A stretch of 64,000 nt of DNA from NCBI GenBank assembly GCA_022747635.1, contig JAKTNV010000002.1, forward strand, positions 833,001 to 897,000, given 5' to 3'. This stretch comes from Hetaerina americana. Its lineage: Eukaryota; Arthropoda; Insecta; Odonata; Calopterygidae. Shown here in pieces: positions 1-11,896 of the stretch (position 1 is the first letter of the stretch; every line of letters starts with the position of its first letter). The notes under the pieces are model-generated. The model was not told the DNA's origin. It did not search any database and saw only the letters and a program-made list of their open reading frames with translations. A program made the translations under genes and the position numbers.

Positions 1-5
1 ATGGA

Positions 6-438
6 ATGAGAATCTTTATAAATAACACCAGGGTTATACGCATTTTCAAAAAGAGAAAGGCCAAACTTAACATCATAGGAGTTCATAAGCTGGAGTGGGC
101 AGTAGAATTTACTTATATCGGAAGTGTTTTTGACCAACATGGTCAAAGTGGTAGGGACGTAAGGAGAAGAATAGCGCTAGGAAACGAGTATTTCACAAGG
201 AGGCGGGAGTGTTTGACAGAGACGTTGAGTAAGGATATTAAGAAAAGGGTGGTCAATAATATGGAGCGTAGTCATATACGGTGGGGAAACGTAGCCACTG
301 AAGTAGAATGATAGACGTAGACAGGAGGCTTTTGAAATGTGGGTGTGGAGAAGAATGGAGAAGGTGAAATGGACAGAGAAGAAAACAAATGAGGAAGTAC
401 TTGGTATGGTGGGCGAAGAGAGAGGAGATTGTTAGGAG
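6..438 (+). pseudogene. RTE-type retrotransposon, C-terminal reverse-transcriptase remnant
   Basis: The translation from position 6 contains the motif 'EFTYIGSVFDQHG', then 'GRDVRRRIALGN' and 'FTRRRECLTETLSKDIKKRVV', typical of the region after the RT palm in RTE/BovB-like LINEs. A frame change near 300 leads into 'FEMWVWRRMEKVKWTEKKTNEEVL', the next conserved block of that protein, up to a stop near 438. The upstream endonuclease and RT are absent, so this is either a 5'-truncated copy or one cut by the window edge. It matches the general type of the larger RTE copy at 59359-61540 but covers a part missing there. No host function. Confidence 0.8.
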
Positions 439-544
439 AAGTTCTAAGGCAACAGGAAGGAGAAATAATAATTGGCTTAAGGGCACATAAAGTAAGGCAA
501 CATGTTTGCTCATCTGCTTCTTGAATTATTTCCATTCTAAAATA

Positions 545-1297
545 CGAGGGTGATCCGGAAAGTAGTACCCGTTCGTGCCGCATGAAGTGCTGACGACGCG
601 AGTAGCCGCTGGACGAGGTCAGATAGCTTCAGTGGCTTGTCTGCCTTCTCTGAGCCAAGTTGCGTGACGCTAGCATTGCCTGTGTTGTTTCTGTGATTGT
701 TTACAATGTTTAAAAAAATTGAGAACGCCGCCAGTTGTGAAGTGAGGGCAGTGATTAAATTCCTCAATGCAAGAAACGTTCGCCCATGTGATATTCATCG
801 CCAATTAAAGGAGGTGTATGGAGACAATGTAATGGACGAGTCGTCTGTTCGGCGGTGGTGTCGCAACTTCAACATGGGGAGGGGGAACACACACGACGAT
901 GAGCGTTCGGAGAGACCGTCTGTCATTACAGACCAACTGGTGAGCTCAGTTGACGAATTCGTGAGGAACGATCGGCGCGTCACAATTGATGACATCTGTG
1001 AGCATTTTCCCAATGTTTCTCGAACAATTGTTCATGAAATTGTTAAACACCATCTGCATTATGCAAAAATTTGTGCAAGATGGGTCCCTCGCGTATCTCA
1101 ATGAGCTGGCGGCGAAGGACTATGCAGCAGGAATACAGAAACTTGTCACACGTTATGACAAATGCCTTAATTTGCTTGGAGATTATGTTGAGAAGTAGTT
1201 TAAAGTATCCTCTTTCAAATAAAATTTTTTATGTTTGTTAATATTTACTTTTGTGTCTTTATTTCACGAACGGGTACTACTTTCCGGATGACCCTCT
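545..1297 (+). mobile_element. HTH-only mariner derivative, copy 1 (753 bp)
   Basis: The element has terminal inverted repeats of about 30 bp: the left end reads CGAGGGTGATCCGGAAAGTA and the right end is its complement, ending in ACTTTCCGGATGACCCTCT. It is flanked by TA on both sides (543-544 and 1298-1299), the mariner/Tc1 target duplication. Internally it encodes the transposase DNA-binding region and the extreme C-terminus, with the whole catalytic domain deleted. A second copy at 39725-40477 has exactly the same length and differs at only two bases (552 and the last base), so both moved recently. It must depend on transposase supplied in trans. Confidence 0.93.
697..1104 (+). CDS. Truncated mariner transposase, DNA-binding domain only
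   Basis: This ORF of 135 residues starts MFKKIENAASCEVRAVIKFL and carries the bipartite helix-turn-helix region of mariner transposases. The first HTH lies about residues 10-55, the linker 'DDERSERPSVITD' about 65-78, and the second HTH about 85-120 ('RRVTIDDICEHFPNVSRTIVHEIV'). It ends shortly after 'ARWVPR', the family's WVPHEL-type motif, where the catalytic domain should begin. In another frame the DNA resumes with the family C-terminus ('YDKCLNLLGDYVEK', stop at 1198), so an internal deletion removed about 200 residues including all three catalytic Asp. If translated it could bind the element's own ends without cutting; that role is inference. Confidence 0.8.
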   Translation: MFTMFKKIENAASCEVRAVIKFLNARNVRPCDIHRQLKEVYGDNVMDESSVRRWCRNFNMGRGNTHDDERSERPSVITDQLVSSVDEFVRNDRRVTIDDICEHFPNVSRTIVHEIVKHHLHYAKICARWVPRVSQ

Positions 1298-1345
1298 TAT
1301 TTTTTGATGCATTATAAACCTGAATAATTAATTTTATATTCATAT

Positions 1346-1760
1346 GAAATAGATGAAGGCAGTTTAGGTCCAGGTATACTCAAAGATGAGATACAATTAG
1401 CATTAAGGGAGATGAAATGAAAAAACGCTGTGGGGGAGAACAAAATTCCTGTGAAACCACTTAAATGTTTAATAAAATGTGGGAGGAAGAGTGTTTAGTG
1501 TTTCTTTGTAGTATTTATGAAGCTGGAATTTGGCCGGAAGACTTTGTCAGATCAGTTTTAGTTCCGATTCCAAAAAAGGCAAAGGTTACTTCATGATGGA
1601 ATTGGATCTCTCACCCAGCTAAAGTGATTCTCAGGATCGTCAGCAAGAGTATAGAGAGCAGTGGAAAACAAAGTAATATATCGCAAAAAATAGGAATAGA
1701 TTGGAGAGATAGGAAGCCAATCCACAACCTGAGCTTGTCCTAGACCGGGATGTATGTATA
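1346..1760 (+). pseudogene. RTE-type retrotransposon, decayed RT remnant
   Basis: The DNA aligns by eye with the RT start of the RTE copy at 61160-61440: both have 'cttaggtccaggcatac' and 'gcattaagggagatgaaa', followed by the 'PVELLKC..CGRK' and 'GIWPEDFVRSVLVPIPKKAK' equivalents. Stops and frameshifts break it throughout. Near 1670 a deletion joins it to sequence matching 28315-28360 (about 'IGIDWRDRKPIHNL'). It is non-functional. Confidence 0.75.
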
Positions 1761-2280
1761 GTTGCAGCAGAAAAATCCGGTGCCAATTTATGGCAAGGAA
1801 TATGATGAAAGGTCAGGAAGAGACTTTGTGGAAGAAAAGCATGATCACAAGCAATGCTACCGTTAAAGTGGCTTGTGATGATAATGCCCTCGACCCGAAT
1901 CATGCGTAAATATATTGGCCATTCATTCTATTTCTCTCATTTCAAAGCTAAAATATTTTTTAAATTTTAGCAATAATTTTAAGGATAATAATCAAGAGAA
2001 TCGACCGAAAAAATGCAGCTAAAATATATTAAGTGAAGGCATTTAACAATATATTGATATTGATCTTATGCCACAGGGCCCAACCCCCTTTCCTCTCCTC
2101 GCAAATATAAGTCCCCAAGTGAATAGATACGCAGGGGAGACCTAAGGGGTGAGGTGAATAAATGAAAAATATTACGAGATTAATTTGAAAAATATCAATG
2201 CAAATGTTAGAGCATATAGCGATAAATATTTAATAGTAATCGAGTCAATATTTTATGCATCGAGTCGCACACAAACGAAT
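1761..2280. other. No gene seen
   Basis: AT-rich sequence with no ORF or repeat that I recognise. The first 140 bases may be further decayed RTE sequence. Confidence 0.5.
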
Positions 2281-2580
2281 TCATTTTATTTATTTATGTT
2301 CCCCTGCAAGCCGCTGCTAGGGTGTGTGGCAGGGTGTGAATACACACTAGAATGATTTTAAACCCGAACATGACCCTACCGCGGTCGGAAAATGGTATTA
2401 TGATCCCTAATCGTTTAAGGAAAAAATGACATATTCAATCTATCTGTTCTACCCTCAATCTCTGTAATTTTATTGGTATGATCCCGCTCACCGTGGTGCG
2501 ATGGGGGAATAAAATATTTTCAGCATCGTGGCCAAAGAGAAGTCCTTATTAAAGGAACGAAATCCGAATTAACGATATCT
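2281..2580 (-). pseudogene. CR1/L2-type LINE 3' end remnant
   Basis: On the minus strand the sequence resembles the last part of the LINE at 55880-58105. A stretch equivalent to 'FFP.TIRD.N' is followed by a 3' untranslated tail with 'ccacac.ccctagcagcggcttgca', the counterpart of the tail near 58055-58080. Only the end of the element remains, as expected for heavily 5'-truncated LINE insertions. Boundaries are approximate. Confidence 0.6.
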
Positions 2581-4275
2581 GTGTCCTATTTCATGAGAGC
2601 CGAGTCAGCCGAGGTTTGGTGGAGCATTCAGTGGTTAACGGATTTGAGTCAAAAGGCATTAACTAGCGTAAATGCAAGAAGGAAAGCGGTTACAAGGGTA
2701 GTATGAAAGGTTCCACATCTAACAAATAAACGAGACATATTTTCTTCAATTTTCGTACGCGCACTTTCCAAATCTCATTCCAGCGATATTCCATTATGAT
2801 GGCGTACCGAAAACGACCCTTTCATATTCCACGGAATTAAAATTCCAATTTCACAATACCACATGCGCGCTACGTAAACGATCTTGAAAATCACAACGGC
2901 CTTAAAATTATTGAGTTGTTAAACTGAGAATTTGAGGATTACAGTAACCACAAGTATTGGAAATGATTAAGGATAAATACATACCCATATATATTTCTAT
3001 CATTATGTTGTTCTTACTGTTGATTGAAATACCTTCGGGGTACTGTTCAGGAATCGCGGAAACAATTTGTTTTTACTTAGTCGAAATATTGATCATTACG
3101 CTACGATTGCTCGCTACGCTCACAGGGGTGATGAAAAGTATACAAAGGTTGTCGTTCTGTGGAGTTAAGTGGTTCTCAACATGAAGTCTCCATCGAGCCC
3201 TGAGATACCTCAATGTTCATGTGCAATAGGTGGAATTTTTTTATTATGCATACCCACTTGAAGTCTAAGTGACATTTTAAAATAATATCGTAAATATGTC
3301 TCACAATTTTTAAATTTTTTAGAGGTACGAACAAAATAAATAAGAAAGACAAATTAAGACAGAGGGTGGAGCATGAAACTCACGTCACCTAACCGCACAA
3401 CTTGTCATAAGATGCATGAAAATATAAATTTTTCAAAACCTTTCCAAGAAAGATTCAGTTTTTATTCCTAATGGTCATTCTAAGTTTTATAAATCGTATT
3501 AAAAGATTTGCATTGTAACCGATAAATGAGATGTCACTGAGTCCTTAATCTTTCCACCATTTTAAGTAACTCTCAATGGAGATAATGGCGTTGAGTGGCA
3601 TCAAAGGTTAAAAGGCTGGTCAGAAGTAGAAAATCGCCTTTTCCTTTTTCCAGATCCCTTGAAAGGCTAATAGGAAGCTTGTCTCAAAAGGCAGGGGAAA
3701 TGCGAGGGTCGGTTGAGGTGTATTTCATGAGAGGAGTCCGAAACTAAAAATGCCCGAGTGTTTAAAGAGCCATTGGGGAACAGAGATGACGCAAGGCTTT
3801 GCGGCTAGTTCCTTAGCTTTACCGACAAACCTCCTTCCACAAAAAACAAGAGACTTTCCCCATTTTATTGTTCTATTTCTTCACCGTCATTTACTTTGAG
3901 TATGTGTCTATGTTTACGAGTACACTATAGTTATAAATGTACATGGGTGTATATCTTTATATTTTTTTCAATGCGCAAATCTATACATAATGTATGTCTG
4001 CGTGTCTACATGTAGTTATATGCATGCATGTAATTATAAAATTTATGGCTAATATAATATGCATGCGATGATGGGTTACATGGAAGAAGAGACCATTTGG
4101 TCTCATTTTTACCCAAATAAAGACCTCTTTCTATCTTATTTCCAGGGTCAAATGTTGGCATTGCCTTCTAATTCTCTTAGATATTTTTCCTTGTTATACA
4201 CCAATTCATCATGCATCATAGTAGACCATTTTTATACTTTGAATTCATTACATATTCCCATTTCCGTCGGCGGGC
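2581..4275. other. No gene seen
   Basis: AT-rich non-coding sequence. One 75-codon ORF (2957-3184, +) has a hydrophobic N-terminal stretch but no family resemblance, and I do not call it a gene. Confidence 0.5.
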
Positions 4276-4735
4276 AATAAGTATTTGTATCCATACTAAA
4301 AGGACTTGGTACTTTTTCACATATTTTTGTCATAAGATAAAACGCGTGTCACCGACTTGCGGCATCATCAGGTACAAATGTACTTAACAGAAGTGCGAGA
4401 ATGTAGCATACGCTCAGGGCAGGGCGGGGAGGGGAAGGAGGGCCTGAGAGGGGTGGGGACGAACGGGTGCGTTGAGGGGTTGCTTTGACCAATTCCGGGC
4501 TAGTTTCTCAGAGAGGAGTGGGGAGGGGGATGGGAACAATTGCTCGTTACAAAGGGTCAAGTTAGGATTAGCTAAGTGCATCCTTATCTCCATTTTCTCG
4601 AGAGCGTCCACTTTAAATCATTTTGGGAGTATATCTAATATTTATGGGACAAAGTCACTGCTGTGGTCGAATTTCTAGTAGGAGCTTAACAAAGAGAGAG
4701 TTGGCATTCTTATTTCTTTATATTTGCATGCTCAT
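4276..4735 (-). mobile_element. Penelope-like element (family A), 3' fragment with terminal repeat
   Basis: This is the same sequence as 24600-25020, in the same orientation. The minus strand encodes the C-terminal end of the PLE protein ('MDALEKMEIRMHLANPNLTL', then a Pro/Ser-rich tail), then a stop and the terminal repeat. The repeat holds a hammerhead-ribozyme-like motif on the minus strand at about 4335-4374: a CUGAUGA core preceded by GUAC, and a GCCG/CGGU stem II, but GACA where GAAA is needed, so it is probably dead. It ends with an ATG-containing stretch shared with 25614. Confidence 0.75.
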
Positions 4736-5273
4736 ATATTCAGGGGTATCTTTGATAATGCGGAAGATATTTCCCCTCTAACTCCTTGATAGTTGTTATC
4801 ATTCCCTTGTTTCTGAAAACGAATTATTGAATGTTTTATTGCAATCGAATTAAGTAGAAGTCATCTTAAAACTATGAGTCAGAATACTTTTTCTTCGAAA
4901 GCGTACGTATTGCACAAAAAATTGCCTCCTTCCGAGTCCCGAATCAACCATTTGGAAAATATCCCCATTCTTCGAATCTTCTTCGGCTCCTTTAAGAATA
5001 CCCCGAGGTCACAAAAGAAACACAAAAAAAATTCACCTTCTCATATCTTCGGAGAGGCAGAAGCAGCAAAGTAATATTTGGAGAAATGAGAGCATCAGAT
5101 ATTAATCTGAATTTTTCGAAAATCACTTCAGCCCATAAAAAAATTTACATTTCGGAATTCTTAAATGAGTCCAAATTTTTAATTAATATATCGCAAATAT
5201 GATTAACAAATAAAGAAGAAATCAATAATTTTTTTAACTTGGATCAAAGATATTTTTCATGATTTGCAATAAT
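4736..5273. other. No gene seen
   Basis: AT-rich sequence without a recognisable gene or repeat. The 66-codon ORF at 4874 shows no family motif. Confidence 0.5.
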
Positions 5274-5275
5274 TA

Positions 5276-6327
5276 CGAGGCATAATCAATAAGTAAGGGC
5301 CGTTTTATTATAATTCACTATTGGCGCGTCAAAACAAAGTTATACGAAAGTAGTGACATCTATTGATTGTTTCCGAAGGCACTGAATTTAATGTTTTGAT
5401 CCAACAGTCGTTTACCTATCTGTGAATGCAGATAACAATGTCCGCGAAGATCGTTTCTCCCGCCAGTTGCTAAGTGCGTGCGTGAGTGCTGCGATTCAAT
5501 TTGTGCGTGCAAGAGGATCATCGGCTGCCTTAATCCATTTGGAGTAGTACCATGGTTTAAGGGCCTTGTGCAGTGATGGATGAAGGAAGGGTTAGACGAG
5601 AGTGTCGAGACTTCAAAAATGTCAGCACACCGATGAGTGAGTAATGAGGGGCGGAGTGGCGGGCCCGGGCGGATAAGACGGATGAAATCCAGGCTCAAAG
5701 AACTGCGCTCTGAACGACGATTACTGCTCCAGCTGATAAATGTCCTCCTGTAGGACGAACCACTATTTACGAGGGTAAGCTGTAAAAATGCACAAATGCT
5801 TTTAGAGCACGAACAAAAACAAATAGCAAGATCGGGCACATTGTACAGCAAATTACAATTCTTAAGTTTCAATATCATGTATTCATTTTTCAACATCTTC
5901 GCCGTTAAGGCTAACTCATTTCCCCCAACGTGCTACAAGTTTTTCATTCCGTCATTGAAAAACTCTTCCGACTTTTCTCGAATCCAGGACTTGACCCCTT
6001 GACTTGAGTGATCTAGTGAATAAATCTAGCGATTATTTCCTCTTCTCGCGCTTGGAAAAGAGTGTTTTAGTGGAGAACAGTTTGCAGAGGACGAGCGACT
6101 TTGCTACGATCGTTGCCAAATGGTTCAATGTCCAGGCGGCGAGCTCCCGTGCAGAGTGATTAAAGAAGCTGGGGCGAAAACTGCTTAGAAGTGAACGGCG
6201 ATTATGCAAACAAGTGAAGTAGTTTTATGCAGAAAAGTAAAGTCAGGGAATATCGCCAGTAAAAACTTTTTCCAACGAATAAATATTTTGTATGACAAAG
6301 CGGCCCTTACTCTTTGAATACGCCTCG
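5276..6327 (+). mobile_element. Decayed mariner-type transposon
   Basis: The ends form terminal inverted repeats. The left end reads CGAGGCATAATCAATAAGTA then AGGGCCG. The right end, read inward, is CGAGGCGTATTCAAAGAGTA then AGGGCCG. A TA precedes the left end (5274-5275). Near 6194-6214 one frame gives 'NGDYANK' plus stop, the usual mariner C-terminal 'NGDYVEK'. No catalytic motif is readable, and the interior is full of stops and seems partly deleted. Confidence 0.72.
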
Positions 6328-7781
6328 GCAATCGAATTTTTTTTCGTATCAAAAAACCAAAATCAGTAAGTGTATTAAAATAAGGAAGTAAAAAAATGAT
6401 AAATTATGCAATTTCAATGCATGCGTACGCTTGATTAAGAATTGTACATTCAATTAGCAAAATTTTAAATACTTTGAGGGAGGGGTTCATTTCAAATTGG
6501 GAAAGGGAATGTGGCCTATTCTACTCGAACACTTGCGAATGGCATAACTTCTATCGATTTGGCATCTCCAAAAATAAAATTATTTCACGATCGTAAAACT
6601 TATTAATTTTTCATAAATGTCTTTATAGGTACCTGTTACATGGTTTGCATAACTCCACATTGTAATACGCAGCTCCATAAATCTGATACTTACTATAAAC
6701 TTTCATTTGCCTCACCAATTTACCAAGTATTATGATGGTCATTGATATATACAACCCACTATTACTTAATTAGTTATTTAAAACCTTTTTCAAAATAAAT
6801 AAATTTAAAACCGCAAAATGAGAGCAAAACTTTATAACTCATAAGAGAATACATGCATGTAATGATAAAAGTATTCATGGTGATTTGGAAATGGACAAAA
6901 CGTCGTTCATAAATTTGAAAGCTTTAGTAATCATGAAAGGGTTTGCGACTAAACTTCTATTTGATGTAGGGGGGCAACAGGTAATGAAGGACTTCGGTGC
7001 AAACCACTAAAATGAGAAGACCAGGGAAGTGGGCGGGAGGTCATCCTACCATTCGGATCCCCCTTCGCTGCGCGGAATTTCCTTAGTGTTTCAAATCAGA
7101 AGAGTTAAAAAAAAATTCCACGAAGGAATGCAAATCTTTTGTAAATTAATTATTTCTTATCCCACGGAAGCATGGAATTTCGCACTTAAGCGATACCTTG
7201 TAGGCAATCTCGCTACATTCATCATCTCCTCGACTGAATATCTTTCATAGAAGAGAAGGCGAGGGCAACTTAAATTACGGATTACCAGTGACCGCAGACA
7301 GGAAGGCGCCGCGTCTTGTTAAGGCAATGGGAAAATATCCAACCTTTTCCTTCTTGAAGGCTTGAATCTCAAGAGAGAAACTTCGTACTCCAGTTTGCAA
7401 GTCTCATTGAAATTGAATTAGAAATAAAATTGACATAGGTTTGTAATGAAAATATAAACTAAAAATTAGTAAATAATAAACATTACTGATGTAATGAAAC
7501 CAAAAAGGTTCTAACAGGTTGCTAAAACCTTATTAAAATAAAAAATTTACAATTTATTCAAGACATCTGGCTTCCCGCATATTGCAATAATCCTTGTGTA
7601 ATAATGCAGTATGTCAAAACAAAAGGTGAGTAATCAAGTTTTCGAATTACATCACCTGGCTACATGGCTTGTGCTGTAATTGCGTTTTTCTTTCAGTAAC
7701 CGCATTGTCATACTTACGTTCCAGGACAAAATGAAAGCACATCCTTAACAATGGAGTCATTAGCAACAATCTTATTTCTAA
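6328..7781. other. No gene seen
   Basis: AT-rich sequence; I see no coding region, repeat or element end in it. Confidence 0.5.
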
Positions 7782-7783
7782 TA

Positions 7784-9021
7784 CGAGGGTGAGGTGAAAA
7801 TTTCTCGGCCTGACACAGAGATGGCGTTACAATCAGCGAACATTCATGATTCCTGCCGGGGCCCACGTGTCATCAGTTAATAAGACAAGTTTCAACTTGT
7901 TCTCTCAGGTAGTTTGTTTACATGAATTATTTTAGCAGACGTCTTTCGTGTTCTTCGTTACAATTGAAAAACTTGAATTCCGTGCGTTCATAAAAATAAT
8001 CGTTTTGGGTGGATTAGCCCCTAAGAAAATTCATCCGAAGTTGACAAGAGCGTACGGGGACTCCGCTTCTACAATGTCAACCGTTAAAAGAGTGGGCAGC
8101 TGAATTCAAACGTGGTTGAACATACTTAAGAAGATGACCCACGCGAATGACGGCCAAAAACCGCAACCACACCGGAAACCATCGAAAAGGTGCACAGACG
8201 ATTGAAGGTGAGTGTGAGATAGCTAAAAGGCCGTGCGGTGATATCGGAAGAAAGGGCGCGGAACATGTTGCTCAAAGAATAAGGGATGCGAAAGCTTTGC
8301 GCAAGGTTGGTGTCGCATTTGCTGAACGATTGTCGCAGCAATGTTTGGACCGATCCGAGAAGGAACCGACTGATTTTGTGCGGCGATTTGTCACCACGGA
8401 TGGGTCCACCACTACACGCACGAGAAACGGAACAGGAGTCGAAGGAGCAGTGGGTGGAAGCCGGTGGGTCAGCGCCGAAGAAAGTAAAGTCGACCACATC
8501 AGCCGGAAAGGTCATGGCCAGTGTGTTCTGGGATGCGAAAGGGATCCTGTGAATTGATTACCTTGAAAAAGCAGAACAATCACAGGCGAATATTACTCCA
8601 GCCATTTCAACCAGTTGGATGCCAAAATTCGCGAGAAGAGACCTGGCTTGAAGAAGAACAAAAATCATAACTTATTAGGACAACCTGCTGTCACCAGCTC
8701 ACAAAGGCGCGTGTACGACTTACTCGGCCATCCCCCCTAATTCTCCTGATTGAGCACCCTAAGACTTCCCATCTTTTCCCAAACTTAAAGAAATTCGTTT
8801 CTGGGAAGCGCTTCGCGTCCAATGAAAAAGTTGAAAGGGACGTAGATGGATATTTTCAAATCCTTCCAGACGCTCAATTTCGGGAAAGAATACTGATGTT
8901 GGAAAAACGCTGGATCAAGTATGTTGATATAAATGGAGATTGTTTAGAAAAATAAAATCATGTTTGAACTGATCATCGCAGGCGTTTATTGTCAGGCCGA
9001 GAAATTTTCACCTTATCCTCG
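7784..9021 (+). mobile_element. Mariner transposon, full length but frame-broken
   Basis: The terminal inverted repeats are long. The left end is CGAGGGTGAGGTGAAAATTT then CTCGGCCTGAC. The right end is the complement, with one small insertion, ending at 9021. TA flanks both sides (7782-7783 and 9022-9023). Across frames the interior reads as a mariner transposase: 'TITGEYYSSHFNQLDAKIREKRPG', then a degraded 'DN..SPAHKGA', 'PPNSPD' with the DFxxFPKLK block damaged, then 'SGKRFASNEKVERDVDGYF' and 'LEKRWIKYVDINGDCLEK' plus stop near 8955. Its length of 1,238 bp is close to a complete mariner. Many frameshifts make it inactive. Confidence 0.88.
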
Positions 9022-9204
9022 TATTTCACTTCAACCTCGTAGATTGACACAAGAATGCATTGACCAAAATTCAATAGATCAGCTCCCTCTGGGTGACATT
9101 TTGAAAAGGAAATCAGGAGAAGACTGTTTGAAACGTCTACTATCTGAGAAGGGTTCTATTTTTGGGAAGTCAGCGCGAGAATGAGAAGAAGTGTTGGCCT
9201 CAAG

Positions 9205-9530
9205 TATGCGCTAGGCAGAGGACCGGTGAAGCGAAGGGGGGAGGGGGGCGGAGGCGATTGAAGGAGGGATGGAGCCGAACAGAGGAGAGGAAATGAGAGA
9301 GGGAAAAGGAGATGGGGTGGAGGGGATTTGGAGGTCTCTTCTCGACTCTGCCAGAGAATGACCCCGGAAGATTCCCCTTTGTAGGGGAAGGAGACGCGTG
9401 GTTTTTAAGGGCCAGAAAGGGGAGGGTAAGGGGATTTTGGGGGGAGGTGCGGGAGAAGGATATTGCGGCTCGGAGGGTAGAAGGCCAGAAGAGCGGAGGT
9501 GGAAGGATGGAGTAGGCCTCAATTCGCTGA
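9205..9530. other. G-rich, purine-biased tract on the + strand
   Basis: The plus strand is dominated by runs such as 'ggggggaggggggcggagg', with many CpG, unlike the AT-rich surroundings. ORFs on both strands here are low-complexity and probably accidental. It could form G-quadruplexes or be a regulatory CpG patch; neither is shown. Confidence 0.45.
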
Positions 9531-10115
9531 TTTTTTCGGAGAATGAAGGCCAGTGAGTTGGGAAGAAGTGGAAAAATACGACGGACTGGGGTAAAGGGAT
9601 TATTTGGGAAGGGTGTCGGTGGAATTAAAAATGGTTTATAAAGAAGAACACAGAAATAAAATTAACTGAGAGGTTTTTCATACAAAGATTAAAAAGATTT
9701 ATTTTGAATTATAAATTAAAACAAAGAAAATTATATCATTGAACATATTACAAATTCCAAGGGGAGAGGTGGACGCAACGTACACGTACGAAGGTAGGCT
9801 GAAAACTAATGCACACATACTTGTTGACCAGAAACTAAATAACCTTTAAGAGTACTCCTGGTGGCATGTGGAAGTTACATTCCCCCTCAACACGCATGCG
9901 AAGGCTTTAGGTCGTTCCATTCATCCAGTGTATTTTGAGAAGCGGAAGTATGGAGACGTGTTCCAATGCTATGTCTACGCGAGTTAACCAGCGTGCTGTT
10001 ATCGAAATTTTAACTACTGAAAAGTGACTCCTTTATAGATTTATCGTCGTTTATTGTGAAGATGCTGTTATTAGGCCTACTGTAAATCGATGATAAGTAA
10101 AATATCGTGGTTGCG
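9531..10115. other. No gene seen
   Basis: No recognisable coding sequence or repeat. Confidence 0.45.
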
Positions 10116-10119
10116 AGTC

Positions 10120-10290
10120 TGGAAAAGCCGTAAATGTTGATGAAACACACAGAGGATATCTGATAACTGCCACAAACGATAAACATCGCAAAATCGTCGA
10201 ATATTTGATTCAAAATGACCAGCAAATCACTCAAAAGCGTATAGCAAACCATATTGAAATATCCAAGGAAGAGGCTTGTCCCAGTCTGAG
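10120..10290 (+). pseudogene. Mariner transposase HTH fragment
   Basis: One frame reads 'DKHRKIVEYLIQNDQQITQK' followed by 'RIANHIEISKEEA'. This is the second helix-turn-helix of a mariner transposase (compare 'RRITVREVTEDLNIS' at 41700). No ends or catalytic motifs were found around it, so it is an isolated relic. Confidence 0.55.
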
Positions 10291-11896
10291 TGTTCCGGGG
10301 ATGAAGGAAGCAGAAGCGGCAGGGAAGGGAAAGGCAATTTCTCGGCACTTCCTAACGGATTTATCTCTTTCAGAGAATTTCTTTCATATGAAGGGTAGGC
10401 TCCACTAGGGATTGTAGAAAATAAATATTACTGTCTCGCAAGCGAGAGAAAGGTAAATGGGAGCATCATTTAAACAAATGGACCCGGAAGGATATAAATC
10501 ACGAATTGAAAGTTTTAAAACGCTTTGAGAGGACTTAAACACTTGAAAAATTATCCTGCAAAATAGCTAAATGCCAGAATCTAGTTTGGCATGAGGAGAC
10601 AAGGTATCTTAGATAAAATCCAATTATATACTTCTAATTAGAATAGATTCGAAGTATAATCCTATGGCAAAGTTTCGTCTTAGCAAAAGACGAATGGAAA
10701 CATCGCTTTTGATAGAAAGATCTAGTGAAGGCGATTCTTATGAATTTGGGATAAAACAAACCGAAGCATAAAATTTGATGGAAATGCTGCGCTAAGCACA
10801 CAGCAATGCTTTCCCGTTTCGTTTCAAAAACCTATTTTTTGTTCATCAGCTAGTTCGACGTCAGAGGACATTTTGCGTTTCACTTAATTGAAATTTACGT
10901 TTTATCACCAGGGAATGCTATTAAAAAACAGCTGGCAGTTTCTATTTCTCTAGCACTATATTTTGTTTACAGTATATGGAGTAAATTTATCAACTGTATA
11001 GTTCATCTTCGCCTACTTTTTAAAACACAAAGGAACGCTCTGCCTCTGTACATTTCCTCGTGAAATATCAGAAATCACAAATGTATCATATAATTATGGC
11101 AAAGTTACAATATTTTAAAAAATTCACTCAAATTCTATTCTTCAATCTTACTGTCAACCGTTCTGGATTACTGGGTTACATTAGTTTAATAGAATGCATT
11201 GAGAGTCTCCGTCTGATCATCAAGTATTCAGGGGTACCATATTTATTTCCAAATTCATAATTTTATATCTCGACACGTATAAAAATTTTTCAACTATCTT
11301 TGAAAAGGTATAACAATACGAAAAGGAATTATGTAGAATACTAAGCTAATTCATCCCATGTATAAAATATTTTCCCATACTTTCAGTTTTTCGCACTGAA
11401 AACACCATATCGTTTTTAACCAATACCAATTATTTGGCATAGCAATAGCCTAACATTCATGGGTGACGACTTCAATTGAAAATTCATGTCATAAGCGTTT
11501 TATGTAAATATTATTTCATATTTCAAATGAACCTATTCCACCCACTTGTTAATAATGAAACCAAACAAAAATAATATCCATGAATAGGTCCTGAAAAAAA
11601 TAATGTCACCACGATTGAGGAAACAAAATAAATATTAATATTTCCAAGAGATACTAAACTTAGATTCTTACTGCTGAATTCCCACTTAACTCATGATGTA
11701 AAAGGTCCAGAGCGTAATTAAGAAGATTTTGTAAAAACGAATGGACGGGGTTTTCGCAAAAAAATAGAAGGAAAAAACATTTGGAATTGGGAAAGGGTAA
11801 GTTTTCATCATTCCTCATACCATCACAATGAAACATGGATGCCCTCCCTTCCTTTAAGAAAGTACATGGGAGTCAACCCCAACTTCTCTTCACCCA
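10291..11896. other. No gene seen
   Basis: AT-rich non-coding sequence with no element ends I could pair. Confidence 0.5.

Noticed and set aside
2957..3184. 75-codon ORF with a hydrophobic start, resembling a signal peptide
   Set aside because: Hydrophobic runs are common in AT-rich random frames, and there is no splice signal, family match or neighbour supporting it.
8126..8557. Four overlapping ORFs of 75-136 codons on both strands
   Set aside because: They are out-of-frame readings of the decayed mariner transposase at 7784-9021.
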